In this document: positions 1 to 8,391 of the stretch, one piece after another | Position numbering within the stretch: position 1 is the stretch's first letter | Layout of the letters: every line of letters begins with the position of its first letter | NCBI RefSeq assembly: GCF_011758565.1 | Contig: NZ_JAAMOX010000003.1 | Coordinates: forward strand, 124,001-188,000 | Reading direction: 5' to 3' | Source: Lysinibacter cavernae | GTDB lineage: Bacteria > Actinomycetota > Actinomycetes > Actinomycetales > Microbacteriaceae | Length of the DNA stretch: 64,000 nt | Program-made: the position numbers and the translations under genes | Notes under the pieces: generated by a model | What the model saw: the letters and a program-made list of their open reading frames with translations, nothing else | What the model was told of the DNA's origin: nothing | The model's database searches: none

Positions 1-356
1 ACGAATCCTGGTTCAACGCCGGTGATTTCCTGGTGCTCACCGACACCTCAGGTTCCATGATTGCCTATAACTGGCTCAAGATAACCGCAGACGACGAGGC
101 CGCTCACGGCGAGGTCTACGCCATTGGAGTGGCACACGAAGCATCGGGGAAAGGCCTCGGCAGGCTCCTCATGACGGCCGGAATGGCCCGACTCCGCACT
201 AGAAACGTGACCAACGTGACGTTGTATGTCGAGGGTGATAATGAGCCAGCGCTCGCACTCTATCGCTCGACTGGCTTTACCGTTACAACAACAAGTGTGC
301 AATACCAGCGGAACGCTGAGCGGTCGAGGAGAACTTCTCAACCATCGGGGCAGTAA
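1..356 (+). CDS. mshD: Mycothiol synthase, C-terminal part (partial)
   Basis: The reading frame is open from base 3 and the gene begins outside the window. MshD acetylates the cysteine amine of Cys-GlcN-Ins with acetyl-CoA, the last step of mycothiol synthesis in actinobacteria. The visible part is the second GNAT acetyltransferase domain: the acetyl-CoA loop reads [10 protein letters not shown], followed by the typical GNAT ending [17 protein letters not shown]. It ends with TAA at 354-356, 19 bases before ppk on the same strand. The mshD/ppk neighbourhood and the ESWF..GDFLVL lead-in favour MshD over a general GNAT enzyme, but only about 117 residues are seen. Confidence 0.85.
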   Translation, partial: ESWFNAGDFLVLTDTSGSMIAYNWLKITADDEAAHGEVYAIGVAHEASGKGLGRLLMTAGMARLRTRNVTNVTLYVEGDNEPALALYRSTGFTVTTTSVQYQRNAERSRRTSQPSGQ

Positions 357-375
357 ATACTGCCAAGATGGAGGT

Positions 376-2523
376 ATGAACGAGTTGACTGCGCCTCTTC
401 CGGTACCACTGCCCGGCGAAAGTCTTGCCGGAGCCCTTCTCCCCCTCGACAGATACCTCGACCGCGAGCTCAGCTGGCTCGCGTTTAACCAGCGGGTGCT
501 TGAGCTCGCCGAGGATGCGAACCTTCCGGTTTTGGAGCGCGCCAACTTCCTCGCGATCTTTGCGAGTAACCTCGATGAGTTCTTCATGGTCCGCGTGGCA
601 GGACTCAAACGTCGCATCGTCACGGGACTCGCCGTACCAACCAACGTTGGACGAGCACCGCACGATGTCCTCTCCGATATCTCAGAGAAGGCGCACGAGC
701 TGCAGGCCCGGCACGCTGCCGCGTACAAGGATCTGGTCAGCCCGGCGCTTGCCGAGGCAGGCATCCACGTCGTCACGTGGGACAGCCTCGACCAGGCAGA
801 CAAAGACATCCTGTATCAGCACTACTCCGCGCACATCTACCCGATCCTGATGCCACTCGCTGTTGACCCGGCTCATCCATTCCCATACATCTCAGGGCTC
901 TCGCTCAACCTCTCGATCCGGGTACAAAACACCAAGACGGGTAAAGAAGAGTTTGCGCGCCTCAAAGTTCCCCAGATGATGCCACGCCTGATTCGGGTGG
1001 ATGCAAGGGAAGATCTCGACTACGTTCGCTACATTGCCCTCGAAGACCTCATCGCAAACCACCTCGATGGCCTCTTCCCCGGCATGAAAGTCCTCGACCA
1101 CCACGTTTTCCGCGTCACCCGCAACGAGGACGTCGAGATCGAAGAAGACGAAACCGAGAACCTCATCCAGGCGCTCGAAAAAGAGCTGCTGCGTCGCCGA
1201 TTTGGCCCGCCCATTCGCCTCGAAATCAGCGAGGACATGGACCAGGCCACGATTGATTTGCTCATCCGGGAATTCGATATCACGGAGCAAGAGGTCTATG
1301 TCCTCCCCGCACCGCTCGATCTCCGGGCATTGTTTGGCCTGCACCGCATCGACCGGCCCGAGTTGCACTACCCAAACCACGTGCCAACCACCAACGTGTG
1401 GCTCAAGCCGTCAAGCAGCAACGAGCGTGCCGATATTTTCAAGGCCGTTGCTCGCCGAGACATCCTGTTGCACCACCCTTACGAGTCCTTCGCCACAAGC
1501 GTGCAGGCGTTCCTTGAACAGGCCGCCGCAGATCCTAACGTGCTCGCGATCAAGCAAACGCTCTACCGCACGTCCGGTGACAGCCCGATCGTTGCTGCTC
1601 TTATCAAGGCAGCCGAGTCGGGAAAACAGGTGCTCGCCCTTGTCGAGATCAAGGCTCGCTTTGACGAAGAAGCAAACATTGTGTGGGCACGCAAGCTTGA
1701 AAAAGCTGGCGTTCACGTGGTGTACGGCATCGTCGGGCTCAAGACCCATTGCAAGCTGGTCCACGTCATCCGCGAAGAAAAGGGTGTGCTGAAGCACTAC
1801 AGCCACATCGGTACAGGCAACTACAACCCAAAAACCAGCCGCATTTACGAAGACCTCGGGCTGCTGACCTCCTCAGAAACGGTAGGAAAAGACCTCACCA
1901 AGCTCTTCAACGTGCTCTCGGGCTACGCGATTGAGAAGAAATACAAGCGGCTACTGGTTGCCCCGTTGCACCTCCGCAACGGGCTGCTGTCCCGCATCGA
2001 GGCCGAAGCAGCAGCCGCGCGCGAAGGCCGCCAAAGTGGTATCAAGATCAAGGTCAACTCGATCGTCGACGAGGTCATCATCGATGCCCTCTACCGAGCG
2101 AGCCGTGACGGTGTGCCGGTTGATGTGTGGGTCAGAGGCATCTGCGCCATTAAGGCTGGGCAGCCCGGCTATAGCGAGAACATCCGAGTGCGCTCAGTTC
2201 TCGGCCGATACCTTGAACACTCCCGGATCTTTGCGTTCCACAACGACGGAGACCCCGACGTACTCATCGGCAGCGCCGACATGATGCACAGAAACCTTGA
2301 CCGGCGCATCGAGGCCCTCGTCAAGCTCACCGCACCAGAGCATGTTGAACAGGTACTCGATATGTTCACGCTCGCGTTCAGCGACGACATCGACTCATGG
2401 ACCCTCGAGGCCGACGGCCGCTGGCAACGCCACCACCTCAACGCACAGGGCCAGCCGCTCGAAGATATGCAGGCACGGCAAATGCAACTCGCTATGGCAC
2501 GCAGGCGGACGAACAACCGATGA
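376..2523 (+). CDS. ppk: Polyphosphate kinase 1
   Basis: PPK1 reversibly polymerises the gamma-phosphate of ATP into inorganic polyphosphate. The 715-residue length is normal for the family. The start ATG at 376 follows a purine-rich GGAGGT; the open frame continues upstream to 226, but that part overlaps mshD and lacks family sequence. The N-terminal domain has [18 protein letters not shown]. The catalytic phosphohistidine is expected at His458 in [10 protein letters not shown], and the second conserved histidine at about His615 in RYLEHSRIF. The conserved [14 protein letters not shown] segment lies between. The stop overlaps the next start by four bases (ATGA), so the two genes are probably translationally coupled. 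Confidence 0.97.
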   Translation: MNELTAPLPVPLPGESLAGALLPLDRYLDRELSWLAFNQRVLELAEDANLPVLERANFLAIFASNLDEFFMVRVAGLKRRIVTGLAVPTNVGRAPHDVLSDISEKAHELQARHAAAYKDLVSPALAEAGIHVVTWDSLDQADKDILYQHYSAHIYPILMPLAVDPAHPFPYISGLSLNLSIRVQNTKTGKEEFARLKVPQMMPRLIRVDAREDLDYVRYIALEDLIANHLDGLFPGMKVLDHHVFRVTRNEDVEIEEDETENLIQALEKELLRRRFGPPIRLEISEDMDQATIDLLIREFDITEQEVYVLPAPLDLRALFGLHRIDRPELHYPNHVPTTNVWLKPSSSNERADIFKAVARRDILLHHPYESFATSVQAFLEQAAADPNVLAIKQTLYRTSGDSPIVAALIKAAESGKQVLALVEIKARFDEEANIVWARKLEKAGVHVVYGIVGLKTHCKLVHVIREEKGVLKHYSHIGTGNYNPKTSRIYEDLGLLTSSETVGKDLTKLFNVLSGYAIEKKYKRLLVAPLHLRNGLLSRIEAEAAAAREGRQSGIKIKVNSIVDEVIIDALYRASRDGVPVDVWVRGICAIKAGQPGYSENIRVRSVLGRYLEHSRIFAFHNDGDPDVLIGSADMMHRNLDRRIEALVKLTAPEHVEQVLDMFTLAFSDDIDSWTLEADGRWQRHHLNAQGQPLEDMQARQMQLAMARRRTNNR

Positions 2524-3458
2524 CAGAAACCGTCTATGCCTCCGGAGCGGTCTGCTGGCGCCGGGTTGGCGACGAAATTATGGTGCTGCTCATCCACCGG
2601 ACAAAGCACCGCGATATCTCCTTCCCCAAAGGCAAACTCGACCCTGGTGAGACGCTGCCCCAAACGGCCGTTCGAGAGGTGCAAGAGGAGACTGGGCTTT
2701 CCCTCACGCTGGGGGTCAACCTCGGCAGCATCCACTACCCGCTCTCAAAAGGGCGAGAAAAAATGGTGCAGTACTGGGCCGCGGAAGTCACGGAACAGGC
2801 CGTGCAGCGATCCACGTTTACACCGAACAAAGAAGTGGATGCGCTGCTCTGGACCCCGCTTCGCCAAGTGCGATCCACGCTCAGCTACAAAAAAGACAAG
2901 TCGATTTTCGATGTTTTCCTGAAGCTCGTTGAGCGAGAGGCCCACGATACCTTTGCCGTTGTGCTCCTCAGGCACGCGAAGGCTGAGGCCCGTAGCGACG
3001 AGTTCCCCGTTGACGCCGAGCGCCCGCTCACCGAGCTTGGTCATGCGCAGGCCCAGGCAGTTGTTCCAACCGTTGCCGCTTTTGGCAGGCATAAGATCAT
3101 GAGCAGTAACGCGCTTCGCTGCCAACAGACCGTCGCCCCGCTCAGCGACTACCTGGACCGCCCCGTTCGGTCGACGCGCGACCTCAGCCAGGATGCCTGG
3201 GATGACGCCGACGGCGATATCCGAGCGGTCATGGGTAAAGTTATTCGGCGCCGCAAGAACACCGTGATTTGCTCCCACCGGCCGGTGCTGCCCGACATCG
3301 CCCGCGAGTTGGCGCTCGCAACAGGCTCGCTCCCAGGCGACTACCTCACGGAGTCAACGTCTTTACCTGTCTCTGGATTCTCGGTGTTCCATATCTCGAA
3401 GGAGCATCCCAGCGCAGGCATTCTGTCGATTGAGACCTATGCCAAGTTGTTGAGCTAG
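2520..3458 (+). CDS. Nudix hydrolase fused to a histidine phosphatase domain (MutT1 type)
   Basis: This 312-residue protein joins two domains. Residues about 1-140 are a Nudix hydrolase with box GKLDPGE..(7)..REVQEETGL (38-60). Residues about 146-312 are a SixA-like histidine phosphatase with [10 protein letters not shown] (catalytic His152) and a second histidine in ICSHRP. The same fusion in mycobacteria, MutT1, hydrolyses 8-oxo-dGTP and dinucleoside polyphosphates and also sits beside ppk, so a nucleotide-sanitising or polyphosphate-linked role is likely by family knowledge. The ATG overlaps the ppk stop, whereas the longer frame from 2397 lies inside ppk. No terminator was seen after the gene. 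Confidence 0.88.
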   Translation: MTETVYASGAVCWRRVGDEIMVLLIHRTKHRDISFPKGKLDPGETLPQTAVREVQEETGLSLTLGVNLGSIHYPLSKGREKMVQYWAAEVTEQAVQRSTFTPNKEVDALLWTPLRQVRSTLSYKKDKSIFDVFLKLVEREAHDTFAVVLLRHAKAEARSDEFPVDAERPLTELGHAQAQAVVPTVAAFGRHKIMSSNALRCQQTVAPLSDYLDRPVRSTRDLSQDAWDDADGDIRAVMGKVIRRRKNTVICSHRPVLPDIARELALATGSLPGDYLTESTSLPVSGFSVFHISKEHPSAGILSIETYAKLLS

Positions 3459-3520
3459 CGACCGGCCTTTGCTTCTGTCGGTTGGTCATTGTCCAAGGCC
3501 ATCCGCCGCAGCCAGTGCGA

Positions 3521-4056
3521 CTAGGGCGTCTCCGACAATTGTCCTGTCCATGCGATCGCGGCGTGGATGAGGGCAGCGGCTCGGTAGACGATCGCGTGTT
3601 TGTCATAGCGGGTGGCGAGGCCTCGCCATTGCTTGGTGTGGCAGAAGCGGCGTTCGACGACGTTGCGGTTTCGGTAGCCATCGGTGTTGAGTCCGACGGA
3701 CTTGCCTCCGTGTGAGCCGCGGCGCTTGCGATGCCCGTTGGTCGCGTGGTTCGGGTATCACGGCTTTGATACCTCGTCCGCGTAGGTGGGACCGGATCGC
3801 GCGGGATGAGTACGCCTTGTCTCCGCGAACGGCATCAGGCCGCGTGCGTGGCCGGATGCCGGGATCAGGTGGCTCGACCGACGAATTCGTGTAAGTCGAC
3901 CCATCCCCCTGTGGGGCGCGTCGTGTTCGTCCCGCACCGATACCGGTAGATGATGCCCTCCAGCTCCATCCGCGCATCCGTATATTTCAGTCCCGGCTGC
4001 CCCGTCGGCTTCGGCACCATCGACGAGATCAGAGACCGCTGGGCGTCAGAAAGCAA
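3521..4056 (-). pseudogene. IS5-type transposase remnant (deleted and frameshifted)
   Basis: The N-terminal piece reads LSDAQRSLISSMVPKP and EGIIYRYRCG, the opening of IS5-type transposases. The frame then loses the region holding the first catalytic Asp. It resumes near 3865 in another frame with DAVRGDKAYSSRAIRSHL and GIKAVIPEPRDQ. A second shift near 3745 leads to GYRNRNVVERRFCHTKQW (catalytic Glu region) and AIAWTGQLSETP before the stop. The stop codon TAG at 3523-3521 lies in the CTAG target duplication. The coding start is uncertain because a TTG near 4056 and upstream frames are possible. It is non-functional. Confidence 0.8.
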
Positions 4057-4120
4057 TTGGAACCACGACGCGTTCCAAGCCGCTCAGCCAGTCCCCCAAC
4101 TTTTGCGTGTCGCGCCCTAG
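3521..4120 (-). mobile_element. Decayed IS5-family insertion sequence
   Basis: The element runs leftwards between two copies of CTAG (3521-3524 and 4117-4120), the 4-bp target duplication typical of part of the IS5 family. The ends are short and imperfect, sharing GGCG at both outer edges. At about 600 bp it is shorter than the usual 830-870 bp. The inner part is damaged by an internal deletion and at least one frameshift, so it cannot transpose by itself. It sits just downstream of the stop of the frameshifted NAD(P)-binding gene and does not appear to have broken a neighbour. Confidence 0.75.
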
Positions 4121-4146
4121 ATGGGCAAGTTGATCATGCTCGGCTC

Positions 4147-4799
4147 TCAAGCTGCGAGCTTGAAACCCGTTGGCGTGGTGATCAGCAGCCGCTGGCCGAT
4201 CGTGCCCGGGTCGGTGACGACGTCCAGAATTGCAGCGGCGGCGTTGTCCAACGGCAGAGTCGGGAGACCGGGCACTTTCGCTACTTCGCTGAGGTTCTTG
4301 GTGGAAGCGCCCTGCGGGAGTGCGGGTGCCGCCTTGAGGTTGACCGGGTAGACGATCGTCCAGTCCAGGCCGGAGCGCTGCAGGATCTGATCGGCGGCGG
4401 CCTTGTCCTTCAGGAACTTGCTGAGCGCCGTCTTGTAGATCAGGCGGCCGAATCCGGAGGCTTTGTCAGAAGTGTCGCCTGCACCGAAGACCGAAACGAG
4501 GATCAGGCGGCGCACGCCGGCCTGCTTCGTGCCGCGATGATCCCGGGTAGGCGATTCTGCATAAAGGAGCCATCGCTCATTTTGCCGGTGATCGAAACCA
4601 CAACGGCGTCCGCGCCTCTGGCAGCCTGCTCGAGGGCGACGGCATCCTCTGCAGACCCGGCGACGACAGTCACACCTTCCCGCGAGGAGACTGCGTCAGG
4701 GCGTCGAGCGAACGCGACAACCTGCTGTCCTGCGCCGGCGGCCTGGGCGGTGAGGCGGGAGCCGACATTGCCGGTGGCTCCGAGTACGACGATTCTCAT
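4147..4799 (-). pseudogene. NAD(P)H-binding (NmrA/SDR-like) protein, frameshifted
   Basis: The N-terminal half, from ATG at 4799, carries the Rossmann motif VVLGATGNVGSRL and NADP-type RRPDAV. It reads normally to GIIAA and then stops early in the original frame. From about 4530 leftward the adjacent frame continues the same fold (TKQAGVRRLILVSVFGAG, then SGLDWTIVYPVNL) to TGA at 4147. One missing base around 4526-4535, in the run GCGGCACGAAG, explains the break. The ATG overlaps the TetR stop by four bases, so the two formed one operon. The family includes reductases and regulators induced by electrophiles. A sequencing error is the alternative to a true pseudogene. Confidence 0.75.
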
Positions 4800-5386
4800 T
4801 CTGATGACTCTTTCTGGTTGATGGGCTTGAGGTCGGTGAGCGAGGTGCCCAGTGCGCCTTCGAGCGTGGAGATACAGAGGTCAATGACGTCGGCGCGGGC
4901 CACGTTGCCGCCGTCGAGCGACTGGCGGGCGGCGTACTCGACGAACGCGAGCCACCCGCCGAGCGCCAGACGCGCCCGCGGGGAGTCCTGCGCCTCGGTG
5001 TATCCGAGAAGCCAACGCACGTGCACTTCGTGGTTCGCTTCGGCGAGCTCACTTACGGCCGGAACCGTCGAAGCGGGGCTGTACAGTTCCCGCACCCCAC
5101 CACGGCTCGCCTCGAAGAACTCGAGATAGGCGCCGAGTGCACGTCGCAGATTCGCCCTGGCGCTGAGTGCCGGATCTGGTCTGGTCGCTTCCAGGAGCAA
5201 GCCAGACTCGCGGCGCAGCACGGCGTTCAGGAGCGCTTCCTTGCCGGGGAAGTAGTGGTACACGAGCGCCCGGGTGACCCCCACGTCGGTTGCGATCGCA
5301 CGCATGGAAGCGCCCGCGATACCGTCCTGTGCGAAGTGCTCAGCGGCAACGCGAACGATCTGCTCAGACCGATCCGCCGGGCTCAT
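4796..5386 (-). CDS. TetR family transcriptional regulator
   Basis: This 196-residue TetR-family repressor has an N-terminal helix-turn-helix: SEQIVRVAAEHFAQDGIAG, ASMRAIATDVGVTRALVYHYF, then PGKEALLNAVL. The C-terminal ligand-binding helices are ordinary. The ATG at 5386 was chosen because the frame can extend to a GTG at 5434, but that extension would cover a good promoter (TTGACA/TATTGT) and two palindromes. Its stop overlaps the start of the NAD(P)-binding pseudogene, so it probably controls that gene and itself. The ligand is unknown. The cassette lies between two IS5 relics, which suggests acquisition. Confidence 0.85.
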   Translation of the reverse strand: MSPADRSEQIVRVAAEHFAQDGIAGASMRAIATDVGVTRALVYHYFPGKEALLNAVLRRESGLLLEATRPDPALSARANLRRALGAYLEFFEASRGGVRELYSPASTVPAVSELAEANHEVHVRWLLGYTEAQDSPRARLALGGWLAFVEYAARQSLDGGNVARADVIDLCISTLEGALGTSLTDLKPINQKESSE

Positions 5387-5394
5387 TCGATCAC

Positions 5395-5442
5395 TGTTAG
5401 ACACATGACTAACAATAGATCGCTTATTTGTCACATGTCAAA
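5395..5442 (-). promoter_or_regulatory. tetR promoter with two operator-like palindromes
   Basis: On the minus strand, TTGACA (5441-5436) and TATTGT (5417-5412) are separated by 18 bases. Two palindromes overlap them: TGTTAG-8-CTAACA at 5395-5414 and TTTG-8-CAAA at 5427-5442, both with CACATG or its mirror inside. Their centres are 30 bp apart, about three helical turns. This is the layout expected for self-repression by two TetR dimers. Seen directly; the function is inferred. Confidence 0.6.
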
Positions 5443-5465
5443 CGACTCGAGCAGGGAGTCCTGGC

Positions 5466-5531
5466 AACTACCGCGCCGCGACCGCCCTCAACGCCATCCT
5501 CGCCTGGACCGGAGCTTTGTCAGACACACCG
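5466..5531 (+). mobile_element. Tail of a second IS5-type transposase
   Basis: A short frame encodes NYRAATALNAILAWTGALSDTP. It closely matches the end of the transposase remnant at 3521-4056 (YRAAALIHAAIAWTGQLSETP) but lies on the opposite strand. Only the last 22 codons are recognisable and no stop follows at once. With the other relic it brackets the tetR/reductase cassette in inverted orientation. Confidence 0.6.
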
Positions 5532-5664
5532 TGCTACTCGCTCGTGAATAGTGTTTGCGATTCTCGACCCAATCTTCCCCCGCGCCTCGATCGAATGAAC
5601 TGGGTGCTCACTCGCTCCGCAACCGATGTGACACGACTTGGCAAAGCCTTCACTGATACTGTCG

Positions 5665-6900
5665 CTACGAATGACGATTGACAGCAGTTCCTGATGCGGT
5701 TTCCCGCCCTAGGCTTGCCCTGCTGAGCGTAGAGAGAAACGCGGCAACATTGGCAATGACTCTGTCGTCAAAAACGGTTGCTGCCGAGTTGAGGCCAGGA
5801 GGAAGGGTGTTGTGTGCCACGGGCGAAGCCGCACCAAAAAAGCCTATGGCGAGTGGCGTTCCTGGGAACAAGAGCGATAGATCATCAGCAAGGACTGCCG
5901 GGCGCTCAAGATGATGACAGCGTCCGTCTGCGGCGAAGGCAGATGCCGTCTCTGACCAGAGGTGAACGGCGCCAGCATCGTTGTAAACCGCCGAAATATT
6001 CTCGATATCGCCGATAACGGCCAAAGCATTTTCGGCGGCAGCAACGGTGAGCGCAACCCGTCCAAGATCCTGAACGATGTGTGAGTGCTGCTGCGCATCG
6101 ATACTCGCACAGGTGACCAGAAGCGTTGTCTCAGACGGCTGCACTCCAATGGAGAACGACGAATTCACCACCCCGGCGACGAGCCGAACATCGCGAGCAT
6201 AATTCAGCGATCCGACGCAGTCGTAGAGGGCACGAACAATGAGCGCTGCCACTCGCTGCGAATCAACAGAGATTTGGTCAAACGGGCTCCCGTACCGGTA
6301 AACCGTGATGCAAAAGGATGCCACATCGGCAGTTGCCTGCCCCTCATGGATGAGGTGGGTTCCGGTTGCGGCCTCGGCTTCAAACCTGGTGCCATATGCC
6401 ACGGCGGGGGCCTCATCTAAGAAGTCAAGAAGTCCCTCATCGAGCAGGGATTCGATTGCCCCCTGCCCTGGTTCCCCCGCTTGAAAGACGCACATAACGT
6501 CACCGGGCAGTGGAATCTCGGCCTCACACAGGTGTGAGATTGCGCCAACCAACGCAGCCGTTTGGAGGTCTGCGCCAGCGGCATGCATCGCGCCATTCCT
6601 GGCAGCAAAGAGCTCGGCCGTCCGTTCTTCAATCGGAGTTGCGCCCATCAACGCCCGGTGAACGATGGGAGCCCGCACCGGCTGGCCTCGTTTCGGCGTT
6701 GCCCGAAGGATCGCAACAACAGACGACGAACCCCTCGCTTTGGCAACGTCAAGCGGTAGCCCACGAAGCGCGTTAATCACACCCATCTGGGCCTGAGGCG
6801 CATAAAGCCCAACCTCAGGATTTCGATGAAGCGTTCGCCTGAGGGCGACCATGCGTTCTTCCAAGCCCGCTGTGAGCGGCATAACTGGGATCGGGGGCAT
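5665..6900 (-). CDS. M20-family amidohydrolase-like protein with degenerate metal site
   Basis: The 411-residue protein has the overall layout of M20D amidohydrolases: LRRTLHRNPEVGLY at 20-33, a middle dimerisation domain, and DDLSLLFPGTPLAIGFFG near 339-356. The metal site is mostly lost. The usual CGHD is AAGAD (107-111), the usual QPAEE is QAGEP (140-144, retaining only the first Glu), and the G-x-H motif is GTRF (170-173). A C-terminal histidine remains in AHN (His363). It therefore may not hydrolyse peptides or amides by the known mechanism. The ATG at 6900 follows AAAGAGA. It is divergent from pstS across a 274-base gap. Confidence 0.75.
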   Translation of the reverse strand: MPPIPVMPLTAGLEERMVALRRTLHRNPEVGLYAPQAQMGVINALRGLPLDVAKARGSSSVVAILRATPKRGQPVRAPIVHRALMGATPIEERTAELFAARNGAMHAAGADLQTAALVGAISHLCEAEIPLPGDVMCVFQAGEPGQGAIESLLDEGLLDFLDEAPAVAYGTRFEAEAATGTHLIHEGQATADVASFCITVYRYGSPFDQISVDSQRVAALIVRALYDCVGSLNYARDVRLVAGVVNSSFSIGVQPSETTLLVTCASIDAQQHSHIVQDLGRVALTVAAAENALAVIGDIENISAVYNDAGAVHLWSETASAFAADGRCHHLERPAVLADDLSLLFPGTPLAIGFFGAASPVAHNTLPPGLNSAATVFDDRVIANVAAFLSTLSRASLGRETASGTAVNRHS

Positions 6901-7062
6901 CACAGTCTCTTTCGTGGTCAGCGGCTTCAGACTCAACACGAGCGCGCCGTGCGAATGATCCTCCTAGCGTAACAACATAAGGCATAAAAGCAACAGGCAA
7001 ATAGGCAACATATTTCAGACCCTGCTGATCGCTCCCGCATCGGCACGAATAATCTTCCTGTC

Positions 7063-7084
7063 GTTAACCCGGCGTTAACCAACT
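7063..7084 (+). promoter_or_regulatory. PHO-box-like direct repeat upstream of pstS
   Basis: Two adjacent 11-base units start with GTTAACC: GTTAACCCGGC and GTTAACCAACT. Actinobacterial PhoP sites are built of 11-base units with a GTTAACC/GTTCACC core. Further related half-sites (GTTCAC, GGTTCACC) follow at 7115-7142. The site lies about 90 bases before the pstS start, as expected for phosphate-starvation activation. A -10-like TAACAA is at 7099-7104. Confidence 0.6.
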
Positions 7085-7174
7085 AGGTGAAAACTGGCTA
7101 ACAACGACGCTTAACGTTCACAGTGAACCTGCTCGGTTCACCACAGCACTAACGCCAAAGAACGGACACTGTAC

Positions 7175-8293
7175 GTGAGATTCTCCACCAAGCCACTCGC
7201 ACGAATCGGCGGGGCTATTGCCGTCGCTGCAGTCGCCAGCATTGCACTCAGTTCATGCGCAGCAAATGAGGGCGGCGCGACCGCCTCCGATTCAACCGAG
7301 AGCGCATCGACGCTCAGCGGAACGCTTGCCGGCATCGGCGCCTCCTCACAGGGAAGCGCACAGGAAGCATGGATCGCGGCTTTCCAGACCGAAAACGCTG
7401 ACGTCACCATCAACTACTCGCCCGACGGCTCTGGCGCCGGGCGCAAGGCATTCATCGCTGGTGGAGCAGCATTTGCCGGGTCCGACTCGGCCCTGAGCGA
7501 CGAAGAACTCGCCGGAACCTTCGGTTCCTGCGCCGCCGACAGCTCTGCGGTCAACCTCCCCGTCTACATCTCGCCCATCGCCGTGATCTACAACGTTGAT
7601 GGCGTTGACAACCTCAAACTCGACGCAGCGGCCATCGCCAAGATCTTCAAGGGCGACATCACCAATTGGAACGACCCAGCCATCGCTGCGCTGAACGAGG
7701 GCGCGAAGCTTCCAGACGCATCCATCACGCGAGTCAACCGCTCAGATGATTCAGGCACCACGAAGAACTTCAGCGACTACCTCTTCCAGAACGTTCCTGA
7801 GATTTGGGATGCAGAGCCGGAAGACGCGTTCCCCTACGCGGGTGGCGAAGCCGCTAAGGGCACCTCCGGCGTTGCAGATGCCGTAGCCAACGGATCAAAC
7901 ACCATCGGCTACGCCGACGCTTCTGCCGCCGCACCTCGCGATCTAAACGTTGCAGAGATCAAGGTTGGCGACGAGTTCGTTGCCTACAGCGCAGAGGCTG
8001 CCGCAGCCGTTGTTGACGCCTCGCCGCTCGTTGAGGGACGTGCCGACACCGACCTGGCGATCAAGCTCGACCGCACCACGACAGAAGCCGGGACCTACCC
8101 GCTCGTACTCGTGAGCTACCTCATCGCTTGCCAGACCTACGCAGACGCGGACCAGGGCAAGCTCGTCTCGGCCTACCTCACCCACATCGCAAGCCCAGAG
8201 GGACAGTCAGAGGCTGCCGACAAGGCAGGCTCAGCACCGATCTCGACGACGCTGGCCGAGAAGGTCAACGCGGCAATCAAGACGATCAAGTAA
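7175..8293 (+). CDS. pstS: Phosphate ABC transporter, phosphate-binding lipoprotein PstS
   Basis: PstS captures inorganic phosphate outside the membrane and hands it to PstCA. The 372-residue protein has a lipoprotein signal: MRFSTKPLAR, a hydrophobic stretch, and lipobox LSSC with Cys28 as the expected lipidation site. The mature part has family motifs AFAGSDSALSDEEL, GDITNWNDPAI and RSDDSGTTKNFSDYL, whose Ser and Asp residues bind phosphate. The start is GTG at 7175. It is the first gene of pstSCAB, downstream of a PHO-box-like repeat. A stable hairpin separates it from pstC, probably letting pstS be made in excess. Confidence 0.96.
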   Translation: MRFSTKPLARIGGAIAVAAVASIALSSCAANEGGATASDSTESASTLSGTLAGIGASSQGSAQEAWIAAFQTENADVTINYSPDGSGAGRKAFIAGGAAFAGSDSALSDEELAGTFGSCAADSSAVNLPVYISPIAVIYNVDGVDNLKLDAAAIAKIFKGDITNWNDPAIAALNEGAKLPDASITRVNRSDDSGTTKNFSDYLFQNVPEIWDAEPEDAFPYAGGEAAKGTSGVADAVANGSNTIGYADASAAAPRDLNVAEIKVGDEFVAYSAEAAAAVVDASPLVEGRADTDLAIKLDRTTTEAGTYPLVLVSYLIACQTYADADQGKLVSAYLTHIASPEGQSEAADKAGSAPISTTLAEKVNAAIKTIK

Positions 8294-8306
8294 CAACTCA
8301 ATAGCC

Positions 8307-8343
8307 GGTAGCCTTCGCCAGCGACAAGCTGGCGGAGGCTACC
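8307..8343 (+). terminator. Strong hairpin between pstS and pstC (no T tract)
   Basis: GGTAGCCTTCGCCAGC (8307-8322) and GCTGGCGGAGGCTACC (8328-8343) form a 16-bp stem with one G-T pair and the loop GACAA. No run of T follows, so it is more likely an RNA-stabilising or partial-attenuation structure than a full terminator. This fits higher expression of pstS than of the downstream genes. Confidence 0.6.
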
Positions 8344-8391
8344 ACCCCGTAAAACAGAACCAAACGACCGCCCCGAAAGGCACCAAAAGCG

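Noticed and set aside
226-375. Longer ppk start at 226
   Set aside because: It overlaps mshD and has no family sequence; ATG 376 has the ribosome site.
5387-5434. TetR start at GTG 5434
   Set aside because: It would put coding sequence over a good promoter and two operators, and adds no conserved residues.
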